The notes beneath the pieces are model-generated. The model was not told the DNA's origin, did not search any database, and worked only from the letters and a program-made list of their open reading frames with translations. The position numbers were made by a program, and so were the translations under genes. Shown one piece after another: positions 1 to 9,600 of a stretch of 64,000 bases of DNA. The stretch's first letter is position 1; the number at the start of each line of letters is the position of its first letter. The stretch is taken from the NCBI RefSeq assembly GCF_000819725.1, contig NZ_CDDH01000012.1, positions 1 through 64,000 on the forward strand, read 5' to 3'. Source of the DNA: Aeromonas australiensis (GTDB lineage Bacteria; Pseudomonadota; Gammaproteobacteria; Enterobacterales; Aeromonadaceae).

Positions 1-250
1 CTGCAACTGTGGGCGGCGCCGCCTGCTGGGCCTGCCAATCCTGATAGAGCTTGTAAGCCAACCCGCCAAGGGCTGCGGCGCCGCCCACAGTTGCAGCCTT
101 GCCGCCATATTTGCGCATCTTCTTGTTGCCCAGCAGCAGTCCGAGCGCGCCACCGGCCAGCGCCCCCTGTATCTGCCCTTTGCGCTTGTCGCCCCCGTCG
201 TTGAGCCAGCCTTTGCCAGCCCCCAGCAACTGTTCCAGCATCTGTTTCAT
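1..250 (-). CDS. DUF533 family protein, N-terminal part (runs off the left edge)
   Basis: The reading frame starts at ATG 250 and stays open to base 1, giving 83 residues beginning MKQMLEQLLGAGKGWL. A glycine/alanine-rich hydrophobic stretch (GALAGGALGLLLG, then KYGGKAATVGGAAALGGLAYKLY in shorter pieces) followed by YQDWQAQQ is the usual N-terminal half of YebE-like DUF533 proteins, which carry a TerB-like helical domain in the missing C-terminal part. Function is unknown in the family. The first 96 bases contain a 22-bp inverted repeat inside the coding frame, so the far end of this fragment could be affected by a contig-edge artefact. Family call from the N-terminal pattern only. Confidence 0.6.
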   Translation of the reverse strand, partial: MKQMLEQLLGAGKGWLNDGGDKRKGQIQGALAGGALGLLLGNKKMRKYGGKAATVGGAAALGGLAYKLYQDWQAQQAAPPTVA

Positions 251-382
251 GGTGTCACTCCTGCGGCTATGTTCCCGTCAATAGAGCAAGATAGTGACTC
301 CGCTCCCCTGAATCGGGGATGAACCCTTGACCGGGCAGGCCGATGGGGCAAAGCTCAGGGAAACTCTTCAGGCAATAAGGAT

Positions 383-856
383 ATGACTGTGCCCAATCGC
401 GAACTGACCCTGCAATTTCTGGCCGAGCCCTCCGACGTCAATTTCGGCGGCAAGGTCCATGGTGGCATGGTGATGAAGTGGATCGATCAGGCGGGCTATG
501 CCTGCGCCGCCGGCTGGTGCGGCGGCTATGCGGTGACCGTCTACGTGGGGGGGATCCGCTTTTTGCGCCCCATCCAGATTGGCCAGCTGGTGGAGGTGCA
601 CGCCCAGGTGATCCACACCGGCACCACCAGCATGCATCTGGCGGTGGATGTCTACAGTCGCCACCCCACCGAGACCGAGCGCCACAAGACCACCCACTGC
701 ATCATCATCTTTGTGGCGATGGATGAGCAGGGCAAACCGACCCCGGTGCCCCAGTGGCAACCGGTGAGCGAGAGCGATCTGCAGTTGCAGCAGTACGCCA
801 AAAAGCTGATCGCCCTGCGCGAGGAGATCGACAAGGAGATGCGCCAGCACCTCTGA
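383..856 (+). CDS. Acyl-CoA thioesterase, hotdog fold (YciA/ACOT type)
   Basis: A 157-residue protein of the single-hotdog acyl-CoA hydrolase family. The motif [18 protein letters not shown] near residue 20 is the family's catalytic/CoA-facing segment, containing the N-x-x-G-x-x-x-G-G pattern and the acidic residue on the long helix; a second conserved strand is [16 protein letters not shown]. Expected to hydrolyse acyl-CoA to free acid and CoA in the cytoplasm; chain-length preference cannot be read from sequence. The start ATG follows AAGGAT at a normal distance. The gene stands alone between the DUF533 gene and ybaM. Confidence 0.85.
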   Translation: MTVPNRELTLQFLAEPSDVNFGGKVHGGMVMKWIDQAGYACAAGWCGGYAVTVYVGGIRFLRPIQIGQLVEVHAQVIHTGTTSMHLAVDVYSRHPTETERHKTTHCIIIFVAMDEQGKPTPVPQWQPVSESDLQLQQYAKKLIALREEIDKEMRQHL

Positions 857-891
857 CCTTGGTGACCCCCTGCCCGACAGAGCGGGGCGCT

Positions 892-920
892 TTCGGCCAA
901 CGGCGGCGCCCCTGTATAAT
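892..920 (+). promoter_or_regulatory. Possible promoter of ybaM
   Basis: A perfect TATAAT -10 box lies at 915-920, 17 bp after a weak TTCGGC at 892-897, and about 31 bp before the ybaM start codon. Only the -10 element is convincing. Confidence 0.35.
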
Positions 921-951
921 CCCCCCTCTTCCCGCAACCGGAACCCTGCCC

Positions 952-1107
952 ATGTCACTGGAAACTGCCCCGCCCGAGGTGAAACTCGCGGTGGATCTTA
1001 TCGAACTGCTGGAAACCAATGAGCTGGCCCCCGAGCTGGTGCTGGCGGCACTGGCCATCGTTCAGCGCGACTATGAGCGCAAGCTGGCAGAGCAACCAGG
1101 CCGCTGA
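952..1107 (+). CDS. ybaM: YbaM family protein (DUF2496)
   Basis: A 51-residue protein starting [20 protein letters not shown] and ending in a charged helix ([14 protein letters not shown]). The pattern [21 protein letters not shown] and VxRDYExKL matches the short YbaM/DUF2496 family, normally about 50 residues. The molecular function is unknown. In enterics it is found beside priC; no priC is seen here. The start is fixed by the family N-terminus and by the TATAAT 31 bp upstream. Confidence 0.8.
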   Translation: MSLETAPPEVKLAVDLIELLETNELAPELVLAALAIVQRDYERKLAEQPGR

Positions 1108-1170
1108 ATCAAGGCCAAGCGGCCGCCGCGTTACTCAGGTTGGTTGGTAATCCCCCGCAAAACCGGGGCG

Positions 1171-1205
1171 CAAAAGCAATACACCGGCCAGAGGCCGGTG
1201 TATTG
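1171..1205 (-). terminator. Terminator downstream of rluF
   Basis: A perfect 13-bp stem (1177-1189 with 1193-1205, 3-nt loop) is followed on the minus strand by TTTT, which is the expected form of an intrinsic terminator for rluF. Confidence 0.8.
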
Positions 1206-1233
1206 GAGAGCAAAAAGGACGCAGCGGGCGAAC

Positions 1234-2253
1234 TCAGCGCCCCTTCTTCTGCCGTCCGGCGTTCGCGGTACGCGGCTTGCCTGCTGCCGGTTTGCCACCC
1301 TTGCCGGGAGCCCCTTTGCCAGCACCGCCCTTGTTGGCAGCACCTTTGCCCGCGCCACCCTTGCCCACCGGCAGCTTCTTCTCGAAGGCTTCCGGGCCCG
1401 GCACATTGGGGCGCCCGCCAATCTCGTGATCGTCATCGCGGCGCGGCTTCTTGCCCTGCCCCGGCTTGGCGCTTTGCCCCGCAGGGGCCTTGGCCGCCTT
1501 CGGTTTGTCGCCTTTGGCCGGTTTCACCTCGGAGGAGGAGTCCTCAATCAGCTTGAACAGGTCGATCAGCTCGTCGTCGGTGAGATCGCGCCACTCGCCC
1601 ACCGGTAATCCCTTGAGGCTGACGTTCATGATGCGGATGCGCTCGAGCTTGGCCACTTCAAAACCGAAGTACTCGCACATGCGGCGGATCTGGCGGTTAA
1701 GCCCCTGCACCAGGGTGATGCGAAAGACAAACGGCGCCTCTTTCTTCACCTTGCACTTCTTGGTGACAGTACCGAGGATCGGCACCCCGGCAGCCATGCC
1801 GCGCACAAACTCGTCGGTCACCGGCTTGTCGACGGTCACCAGATACTCTTTTTCGTGATCGTTGCCAGCCCGCAGGATCTTGTTGACCAGATCGCCGTGG
1901 TTGGTGAGGAAAATCAGTCCCTGCGAATCCTTGTCGAGCCGCCCGATAGGGAAGACCCGGGTACTGTGGTTGACGAAATCGACGATGTTGTCCTTCTCGC
2001 CCGCCTCTGTGGTACTGACGATGCCCACCGGCTTGTTGAGGGCGATCAACACCAGACTGTCCGCCTCGCGCGGCTCGATCACCTGACCGTTGACCTTCAC
2101 CAGATCACCAACCTGCACCTGATCGCCGATCCCGGCCCGCTTGCCGTTGATAAAGACGTGGCCCTGCTCGATAAAGCGGTCGGCCTCGCGGCGCGAGCAA
2201 ATACCGCTTTCGCTGATGTATTTGTTCAGGCGCATGGATTCGTTAGCCAGCAT
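1234..2253 (-). CDS. rluF: 23S rRNA pseudouridine(2604) synthase RluF
   Basis: The first 240 residues closely follow RluF: an S4 RNA-binding domain ([20 protein letters not shown]), then the catalytic RsuA-family core with [15 protein letters not shown] carrying the catalytic Asp, and [16 protein letters not shown] and [10 protein letters not shown]. It isomerises U2604, and probably U2605, of 23S rRNA. The tail from about residue 245 to 339 is lysine/alanine/glycine rich with repeated [12 protein letters not shown] units, which is longer than usual and presumably binds RNA non-specifically. The start at 2253 follows AGGTGA; an internal ATG at 2235 (MRLNKY) matches the family N-terminus but has no ribosome binding site. 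Confidence 0.93.
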   Translation of the reverse strand: MLANESMRLNKYISESGICSRREADRFIEQGHVFINGKRAGIGDQVQVGDLVKVNGQVIEPREADSLVLIALNKPVGIVSTTEAGEKDNIVDFVNHSTRVFPIGRLDKDSQGLIFLTNHGDLVNKILRAGNDHEKEYLVTVDKPVTDEFVRGMAAGVPILGTVTKKCKVKKEAPFVFRITLVQGLNRQIRRMCEYFGFEVAKLERIRIMNVSLKGLPVGEWRDLTDDELIDLFKLIEDSSSEVKPAKGDKPKAAKAPAGQSAKPGQGKKPRRDDDHEIGGRPNVPGPEAFEKKLPVGKGGAGKGAANKGGAGKGAPGKGGKPAAGKPRTANAGRQKKGR

Positions 2254-2539
2254 GGGTCACCTGCCAGAGGGGATAAACCCCATCCTGTTGTTCGGTTGCG
2301 TGCGTCGGCCATGCCGGACACATGATCTGCGGCATCAGCCTCTCCATTACGTCGATTTTCTGCATACGGCTCCCATTTCACGAGACCAGTGCCGGCCCAT
2401 CCGGCAAAAAAGGGCGACACATTACCACATTGCCTGCCACAGCACGCCGGATTATCGCCAACTCCGTCGTACCAGCGACACAATTGCGGGCCCACTCACA
2501 AAGCAAGACCCCGTTGCACGACGCAACGGAAGCAAACAG
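2254..2539. other. Intergenic stretch upstream of rluF
   Basis: About 290 bases between the rluF start and the integrase remnant. It must hold the minus-strand rluF promoter, but no strong -35/-10 pair stands out. Short open frames here resemble nothing recognisable and may be decayed parts of the same integrase gene. Confidence 0.4.
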
Positions 2540-2763
2540 GAGCCTAACCCACGCAAGCACACTTTCACCCGTTGGCATTTGACATCGCAAGAAAACCTCG
2601 ATTATATCGCCGACCAGATGGGTCACTCAGACCTTGAAATGTGTCAGTCCAGTTACGGGAAGTGGATCATATCCGCCATAGGTTCCAGGCTGCGCGGATC
2701 GGGGACCTGATGACATCAAAAGGCCATATTGCCCCAACCGCGCCCCAAGAAAACGGCAAGTAA
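2540..2763 (+). pseudogene. Remnant of a phage-type tyrosine recombinase (C-terminal end)
   Basis: From 2558 the frame reads HTFTRWHLTSQENLDYIADQ then MGHSDLEMCQSSYGKWI. This is the box II pattern of phage integrases: HTFxxW, then QMGHSxxxM, then the nucleophile tyrosine in YGKWI. The usual RHTF arginine is replaced by lysine. There is no start codon or N-terminal catalytic region in this frame, and the likely C-terminus (SKGHIAPTAPQENGK, stop at 2761-2763) lies in another frame, so the gene is truncated and frameshifted. It marks an old integration event between rluF and pbpC. Confidence 0.65.
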
Positions 2764-2784
2764 CTATAAGGCATTGTTTTTAAA

Positions 2785-3753
2785 GTGGTAAAAACTTACA
2801 TCTACTACCCGGGCATGGAAGTACGAGACGAACTCTGGCTCAAGTTTGCCCTGCTCTATCTGGAGCGGCTCGCCTTTGTCTTCACCGTCAGCGAAAAGAG
2901 CGGTCTTATCGCCCTGCAACAGAGCATCGAGCAACAGACAGACCTGCTGGCCGAGCGACCAGATGCTGCTTTCTTTGCCGCTATTACTCCGCAACTCGAA
3001 AGCCAACTCACCGGTCTGCTCACCCCCGACTTTGTTCGCCACAAGGTATTTGGCAACAAGGAGCTGGTGACCCGCTGGCGTCAAGAGGCCAACCACGACT
3101 GCTTCTGCCCGGATCAGGCGGGACTGGAGCGACTGCACGGTTTTTGCCTGAGCCACGGCTTTGCAACCCGGGATGAGGGGGGGATCAGAATGGCGCGCCG
3201 CTTTGCCAACCTGCTCTCCATGCGTCTCGCCCGCGAGTGGGCGCTCGCCAATGATGGGGCACTCATTACCGATCACGACTATCTCGACCGCCTGCTCCAC
3301 CTGCTGGAATCCCGCTACCATAACCGGGGTGGCCAGGATTGCTTCCACCTCGAGATCCCGCTGCAAGTGCCCACTCACCTGGCCGACATTCCGTTTGCCG
3401 AACTGATTGCCCTGCGCGGGCGCAGCGGCTTTCGTCAACAGCTGGCCGAATTTCATCTGGCTCTCAACGCTCTGCTCGCCATGCTGGGCAGCGGCTACGC
3501 CGATCCCGCCGTGTTGACTCGCTTCGAGCAGGCCCGGCAGAGGCTCAATCAACTGCTGGGGCCCGAGACCATCAGCATGCCACTTACCACACTCGTCAGC
3601 ACCAGCCTGCCTGCCATGGCGATGCTCCACCAGTTAACGGCAAGCCATCCTGCAAGCAATCTCATCTTCCATCCCATCAAGAAGAGCCATTTTCACCAGC
3701 GCAAGAGCCAACACTTCTTCACCCGGCTCGGTCATCTGCGCCAACCGGGTTGA
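2785..3753 (+). CDS. DUF6236-like protein of unknown function
   Basis: A 322-residue soluble protein starting with GTG (VKTYIYYPGMEVRDELWLKF). The opening IYYPxxExxDExWLKxALLY resembles the DUF6236 N-terminal motif; the rest is helical and charged, with no catalytic motif I recognise, and the last 30 residues are basic (KKSHFHQRKSQHFF). The start is uncertain: AAGG lies 13 bases before the GTG and no ATG precedes the motif. It begins 21 bases after an integrase remnant, so it is probably cargo of a decayed integrated element. The encoded activity is unknown. Confidence 0.6.
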   Translation: MVKTYIYYPGMEVRDELWLKFALLYLERLAFVFTVSEKSGLIALQQSIEQQTDLLAERPDAAFFAAITPQLESQLTGLLTPDFVRHKVFGNKELVTRWRQEANHDCFCPDQAGLERLHGFCLSHGFATRDEGGIRMARRFANLLSMRLAREWALANDGALITDHDYLDRLLHLLESRYHNRGGQDCFHLEIPLQVPTHLADIPFAELIALRGRSGFRQQLAEFHLALNALLAMLGSGYADPAVLTRFEQARQRLNQLLGPETISMPLTTLVSTSLPAMAMLHQLTASHPASNLIFHPIKKSHFHQRKSQHFFTRLGHLRQPG

Positions 3754-3765
3754 AACAGCGGCATG

Positions 3766-3795
3766 CAAAAAGGGGTTGGCCTCTGCCAACCCCTT
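3766..3795 (-). terminator. Terminator between convergent genes
   Basis: An 11-bp perfect stem (3770-3780 with 3785-3795, loop CTCT). On the minus strand it is followed by a run of T, so it chiefly ends the small lipoprotein gene, but it can also stop the DUF6236-like gene. Confidence 0.75.
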
Positions 3796-3809
3796 CCGTT
3801 ATCTGCGGC

Positions 3810-4058
3810 CTACCAATCATCACCTCGGTGATTGACCTGCTCTTGCGCCTGTTTGCGCGCCTCTATTGCCTGGTCACGGCGGATATTGGCAGGGGTACAG
3901 GCAAACTGTTTCTGATAACAACGCGCAAAACTCTCGGAAGCAGGTTCGAAAGGTGAATAGAACCCGGTACGTTCAGGAGAAACATGGTGATCACCATGAT
4001 TGGTCGTGGTACAGCCCGAACTCATCAGCACCAGCAAGGGACACAGAACACGCAGCAA
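3810..4058 (-). CDS. Small putative lipoprotein
   Basis: An 82-residue ORF starting MLRVLCPLLVLMSSGCTTT: a short hydrophobic signal ending in an imperfect lipobox (MSSGC), then a mature part with two further cysteines (RCYQKQFACTP) and a charged tail (EARKQAQEQVNHRGDDW). I do not recognise a family. Upstream is AT-rich DNA suitable for a promoter and downstream is a good terminator on the same strand, which supports expression as a single gene. Confidence 0.5.
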   Translation of the reverse strand: MLRVLCPLLVLMSSGCTTTNHGDHHVSPERTGFYSPFEPASESFARCYQKQFACTPANIRRDQAIEARKQAQEQVNHRGDDW

Positions 4059-4180
4059 AAGAGAACTCCCGATTGGATTTTAATGAATTCGTAATTATTC
4101 ATAAATCAACCCATCCAATCAAATATTGATGCATTTCAAATAGTTAATTACATTCACCTCAATGGCTGTCGGCAAAATGT

Positions 4181-6604
4181 TCAACGGATGATGGTGCCGG
4201 TATCACTGTCAGGATGCACCACACGAAACTCGATACGATCGCTGTTGCCCGCTTCATCCACCACCACCAGCTGATAACGACCCGCCACGCTCAGCACCTG
4301 ATCCCCGTCCCAGCGCAGCCGTTGGCCGTTGAGAAACCAGGCTGGCTTACCGACACCGCCGAGCACCTTGGGCTGCAACCGGTAGCGCTGACTGCGGATA
4401 AGGTTGCCCTCCCCCAGCGCCACAATGCGAATAGGGGACTGCAGCTCGGCGCGCTGCCCCTCTCCCGCGCAGCCGCTGGCAAGCAGCGCCTGTCGTCGCT
4501 CGTCGGGCGTTCGCCACGGCTCCAGCGACAGCGGCCAGAGCGCCCGAAAAGCGGATTGCGCCGCATCCTGGCAGCGGGTCAGGGTCGGCTTGCCCTCGGC
4601 GTTCAGTGCAACTTGGCGCAGTGGCGAGGGCCAATCCATGGGATCCGGCAAGGTGGGAGGATCCCGCCCTTCCAGCAACCAGGCGCTCTGTCGCTGCAAA
4701 CAGGCTTCTGGCAGAGTCGCGCTCATTTTGCGCCCCAACGGCCAGCAGATCTCGGCTTCGCTCACCGTGTTGGGTTGTGCCGGCAGAGGGCTGTTGTCAG
4801 CCAACCGCGAGTAGACCGACAGCAGCAGCGGCACCGCCGCACTCTGGCCGTAAAAGCCGGGCATGGGGGTGCCATCGGGGCGCCCCAGCCAGACGCCGAT
4901 GGTCCAGCGCCCGGAGACCCCCATAGCCCAGCTGTCGCGATAGCCATAGCTGGTGCCGGTCTTCCAGGCCAGCCGGTTAACCCGGCCGGTTGCCTCGCTG
5001 GTAAAGGGTTGATCCGCCCGCCCCTGCGCGCTCAATATCTGCCAGACGATCCAGGCCGCTCCCGGGCTCAGCAAAGGGCGTGACACCGCCTGCTGCTCCG
5101 CCAGCCAGACCGGCATCGCTACCTGCCCCTGCCGGGTCAGCGCACTGTAGAGCGCCACCAGCTGCTCGAGCCGAATGCCTGCCGCCCCCAGCGCAATGGC
5201 CGGATTGGGTTTATCGGAGAGCGCCAGCCGCACTCCGGCATTGTCGAGACGGCTGACCAGCTTGTCGGCCCCAAGCGCCTCCAGCACCTGCACCGCCGGC
5301 ACATTGAGGGATTGCTGCAGCGCCTGAGCCAGGGTCACTGGCCCCTGAAAGGCACCGGAGAAATTGGCGGGACGATAATCCGAGCCCAGTCTTGGCGCAT
5401 CGGAGAGCAGAGAAGCCGAGTGCACCAGCCCCTCGTCCATCGCCAGACCGTAGATAAAGGGCTTGAGGGTAGAGCCGGGGGAGCGGATCGCCTGCACCAT
5501 GTCCAGATAACCGTGGCGGCGCAAATTGCCATACTCGGCGCTGCCCACATAGGCGCGCACCGCCATGGTTTGGTTGTCCACCAGCAGCAGGGCGGCGGAG
5601 GTCTGCTCGGGGAAACGGCGGATATAGCTCGCCACCCGACCCTCCAGCCAGCGCTGCAGATCGCCATCGATAGTGGTGTGCACCAGCGCTCCCGCCTGAT
5701 GGTTGGCAGCGAGGCGGGCAAACAGCGGCGCCTCCATCGGCGTGAAGTGACCGCGGGCCAGCACCGGCTCGATGCGTCCCTCCAGCCACGCCTGTTCGGG
5801 CCAGACACCCTGAGCCACCAGCCGCTGCATTACCTTGTCACGGGCGGTGCGGGCCCGCTCGGGGTGGCGGTCCGGCCGGTTGCGGCTGGGGGCCTGGGGC
5901 AGCACCGCCAGCAGCGCCGCCTCGGCATGGGTCAGCTTGGCAGCGCTCTTGCCAAGGTAGGCAAAACTTGCCGCCTGCACCCCCTCCAGGTTGCCGCCAA
6001 ACGGCGCCCGGTTGAGGTAGACGGTGAGCAAGGTGCGCTTGTCGTAATGCCACTCCAGTTGCAGCGCACGGGCCATCTGGCGCAGCTTGCCGGGCACGCT
6101 CCTGTGGTAGGGTTCGATAAGACGCGCCACCTGCATGGTGAGGGTCGAGCCGCCCGACACGGCCCGCCCGTAGCGCAGCCACTGCCAGACCCCCCGCACC
6201 ATGGCCACCGGATTAACCCCGGGATGACGCCAGAAGTAGCGATCCTCGTAACCCAGCAACGCCTCGATATAGCGGGGGGAGACCTGCTCCAGGGTCACGG
6301 GGTAGCGCCACACGCCGCTGGTATCGGCAAAGGCGCGCAGCGGTCGCCCCTTCATGTCGAGCACCACCCTTGCGTAGGCAGGGTCGAGTGGCGGCGGCGG
6401 GAAAATGCGATCCAGCGCCAGCAATGACAGCAGCAGTGCTACAACGCCCAGCACCGAAAAGCGCAGCCAACGTGACAGGCCACCAAGCCAAAGCAAGCAA
6501 GCGCGGCCAGTGCGACCCAGGCTCAGCCAACCACGCTGCCAAAAAGTGAGCGGGCGAACCCGCTCAAGGGAGGGGTCGTTACTCAGAGGGCGTCTGCGAC
6601 CCAT
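4181..6604 (-). CDS. pbpC: Penicillin-binding protein 1C
   Basis: An 807-residue class A penicillin-binding protein. After a basic cytoplasmic segment and one membrane helix (about residues 45-65) comes the GT51 glycosyltransferase with the catalytic Glu in EDRYFWRHPG and GGSTLTMQVARL. The transpeptidase has SPGSTLKPF (the SxxK serine), QQSLNVPA and the KTGTSYGYRDSW box. The last 100 residues are the PBP1C-specific C-terminal domain (PIRIVALGEGNLI onward). It should polymerise glycan strands in the periplasm; in E. coli its transpeptidase role is unclear. The ATG at 6604 lies just beyond the stop of the upstream macroglobulin gene; a longer frame to 6649 would overlap that gene. The pbpC-yfhM pairing is conserved. 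Confidence 0.93.
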   Translation of the reverse strand: MGRRRPLSNDPSLERVRPLTFWQRGWLSLGRTGRACLLWLGGLSRWLRFSVLGVVALLLSLLALDRIFPPPPLDPAYARVVLDMKGRPLRAFADTSGVWRYPVTLEQVSPRYIEALLGYEDRYFWRHPGVNPVAMVRGVWQWLRYGRAVSGGSTLTMQVARLIEPYHRSVPGKLRQMARALQLEWHYDKRTLLTVYLNRAPFGGNLEGVQAASFAYLGKSAAKLTHAEAALLAVLPQAPSRNRPDRHPERARTARDKVMQRLVAQGVWPEQAWLEGRIEPVLARGHFTPMEAPLFARLAANHQAGALVHTTIDGDLQRWLEGRVASYIRRFPEQTSAALLLVDNQTMAVRAYVGSAEYGNLRRHGYLDMVQAIRSPGSTLKPFIYGLAMDEGLVHSASLLSDAPRLGSDYRPANFSGAFQGPVTLAQALQQSLNVPAVQVLEALGADKLVSRLDNAGVRLALSDKPNPAIALGAAGIRLEQLVALYSALTRQGQVAMPVWLAEQQAVSRPLLSPGAAWIVWQILSAQGRADQPFTSEATGRVNRLAWKTGTSYGYRDSWAMGVSGRWTIGVWLGRPDGTPMPGFYGQSAAVPLLLSVYSRLADNSPLPAQPNTVSEAEICWPLGRKMSATLPEACLQRQSAWLLEGRDPPTLPDPMDWPSPLRQVALNAEGKPTLTRCQDAAQSAFRALWPLSLEPWRTPDERRQALLASGCAGEGQRAELQSPIRIVALGEGNLIRSQRYRLQPKVLGGVGKPAWFLNGQRLRWDGDQVLSVAGRYQLVVVDEAGNSDRIEFRVVHPDSDTGTIIR

Positions 6605-6614
6605 CAAGCGCCAG

Positions 6615-9600
6615 CTACTCAGAGATACGCACCTCGTGGATATCCTCACCCACAGCCCGCAGCTCGGGCCGGTACATATCCTCCACCTGGGTCGGCGGCA
6701 CCTGATAGCGACCCGGCGTCACCGCCCGCATCAGGTAGACCAGCTGCTGGTTGCTCCCCTCGCTCAGATCCAGCGCTGCCGTGTAGCGGTCATCGCGAAA
6801 CGCCTGATGCTTGAGATAGTCGTTCCACTCGCTCTGCCACGCCGGTTTCCCCTCAATGGAGAGCTCTTCGAGCTTGATGCTGTTGCCAAGGGCCGGGTTC
6901 TCCAGCTCGAAGCCAGCGGGCACCATCTCCACCAGCAGGGCATCAGGCACCGCCGATTCGCTGCTGACATTGAGCCGCACCACCACCAGATCGCCCACCT
7001 TCACTTTGGCAGGATCAAAACGCTGACCGTCGCTGTTAAACCAGCTGCGGGTCACACTCATCCCCTTGCTGATCCGTGCTGGCGCCTGTTCGGGATAACC
7101 TACCAGGGTGCGCTGCACATAGAGGGAGCCCTTGCCCTCGTTGGTAACGGCGCTGGCGGCCAGTGCCTCGGGGGCACCCAGCAGCAACGGGGCCGAACCA
7201 TTCAAGGCGTCGCTGCCAGAGGATGAAGCAACCCCGGCCTGCCAGTCGACGGCCGGATCGAAACGGGCGAGTCGCAACAGGGCGAGCCGCTCCTGGGTGC
7301 TGAGCCACTGACGGTGAGCCAGGGTATCGGCCACCTTGGCGCTGAGATCAGGCCAGCGCTCCGCAGCCAGCTTGTGCTGACGCAGCAAGGCAAGCTCGAG
7401 GGCCTGATCGCGCAGCGGCGAACCGTAATCCCCGAGATAGTCGTCACCACGCTCGGTCGCCAATGCCCGGCTGAGGACCTTGGCGGCGCTCTGCTCATCC
7501 CCCATGGCTGAGAGGGCCAGCGAGAGGTGCAAAAGCGGCAAGCCGGAGCGAGCGTGATCGGCCTGCTGCTCCCAGATAAGGCGCAAGGTAGCGAGCGGCG
7601 CCTTGCCCACCCGGGCCAGCACATAGGCACTGTAGGCCTGATAGGCCAGCCGGCTGTGCTCGGGGGCACTGCTCCAGCGCTCGCCATACTGGCTGTCGGT
7701 GAGATAGCTTTGCAGCCGGTTCAGCGCCTGATTGAGCATCGCCTCCGGCACGGCGTCGCCTGCCTCCTTGCGCGCCAGCAGGTAGTCGGCGGCATAGGCG
7801 GTGAGCCACTGCTCCTCGTCGGAGCGACCATCCCACAAACCAAAGCCACCGCTCGGCAATTGCAACCGCTGCAACCGTTGCAGCAGGGCGCGCTGCAGAT
7901 CCGCCTCGCTCGCAGCTTTCTTGCCCTCTGCGGGTTTGCTCCAGGCGGCCCGCTCATCCGCCGTGGTCAGCAAGTAAGGCCAGGCCCGGGACAAGGTTTG
8001 CTCCAGACAGGCGTAGGGGTAGTCGGCCAGCGCCTGCCACTGGGTTGCCGGATCCCAGGGCGGGGTGCCGGAGAGGCTGAGCAGCCCCTGCAGGTTAGTG
8101 GGATCCAGCCCGGCCAGCTCAGCTGGCGCAAAGCTCATCTGTTGGCCGGGAGCCAGCATCTGGTAACGCTGGCGCGTCTCGGCCGGCCAGGGGGAGCGCA
8201 GCGGCAAAGTCCAGTCGCGGCTGATGGCAAAATCCTTGCCGCTGGCCGCCAACTGCAAGCTCGCCACACCGCTCGCCCCGGTCACGGTGAGCGGCAGAGT
8301 CAACCACTGCTCCTCGCCATTTTTAAGGGACAGGGTGCCGGGCAACTCGCCATGTGCCTTGAGCCCGCCATTGAGGGTCCAGACAAGGGAGAGGGTCTGA
8401 TCCTCGCCGCTCATGTTGCGCAGCTGCACCAGCGCCCGGGTCTCATCCCCTCTGGCGCCAAAGCGCGGCCAGCCGATCTCGGCCACCAGGGGCGCCACCA
8501 CCTTGACGGCGCGCTCGGCCTCGCCGACCTGCTGTTCGTTCCAGGCCAATGCCATCAGTGCCAACTCGCCGTTGAAGTTGGGCAGTTCGAGCGGGATCAA
8601 CGCCTTGCCCTGCTGGTCAAAACTCACCTCGCCGCTCCAGAGCGCAGCTATCTCGACCCGGCTCTCCAGCGCGCCACCCTTTTTCAGCGACGCCCGGTCA
8701 CCCCCATAGTTGAGTCGGGCCAGCTTGCCATCCTGCGGCGGGATCACTTGCCCGTAGTTGTCGAACAAATCTTGCGCGAAGCGCTTGCGGCCAAAGAAGA
8801 TCTCGAACGGGTCGAGAGGCTGGTAGTCGCTGATGTTGAGCACCCCCCGATCCACCGCCGCCAGCACCACCCGCCCCTGACTGTTGGGGGTGGAGGTGGC
8901 GGTCACTTCCAGTCGGGTGAGCGGCACCGCTTTATCAGGCGCGCTCAGGGTGAGCGGCAGACGGCGCGCTTCCCGATCCAGGGTGAGCGGCACCAGCCCG
9001 ACCGAGCGCAGGCTCTGCCCCTGCTGCTTGCCGACTGGTCTGGAGGCGCTGTCTGGCGCGGCGATCTGGGCCGAAATGTGCAGATCATGACGCAGCCATT
9101 CGGGGCTGACCGGGATCTCGAACTCGCCGCGGGCATCCTTGGCATCGCCATCGGCCCCCTTGAGCTCGATGCGTTGCCACCAGCGCAAGCCGTCGCCATC
9201 TTCCACCAGCAGCAAGCCCTTGCCGGGGCGCGGGGCCACCAGCGTCACTTTGGCCTTGTCACCCGCCTGATAAGCGCGTTTGTCGAGGGTGATGGCAATC
9301 TTGTCGGGCCGCGCCTGCTCGCCACCGCCGCCCCAGGCGTAACGACCGATCTCCACCCGCAGGCTCGATTGATGGCCCTGACTGTTCTCCACCTCCAATC
9401 GATACCAGCCCGCCGCCAGTTGCAGCGTGAGCGGGGTCGGCCCCTTGCCGTCCAGCTGCAGGGTCTGCTCCTGCTCCAGATAGGGCTGGCTGTTAAACTC
9501 GTACTTCCACCCCTCGCCATCGGCGTAGTGCCAGTAGTAGTCGCGGTACTCGTTGATAAGACGCACCTTCACCGACCCCGCCACCGGTTGACCTTGCTCA

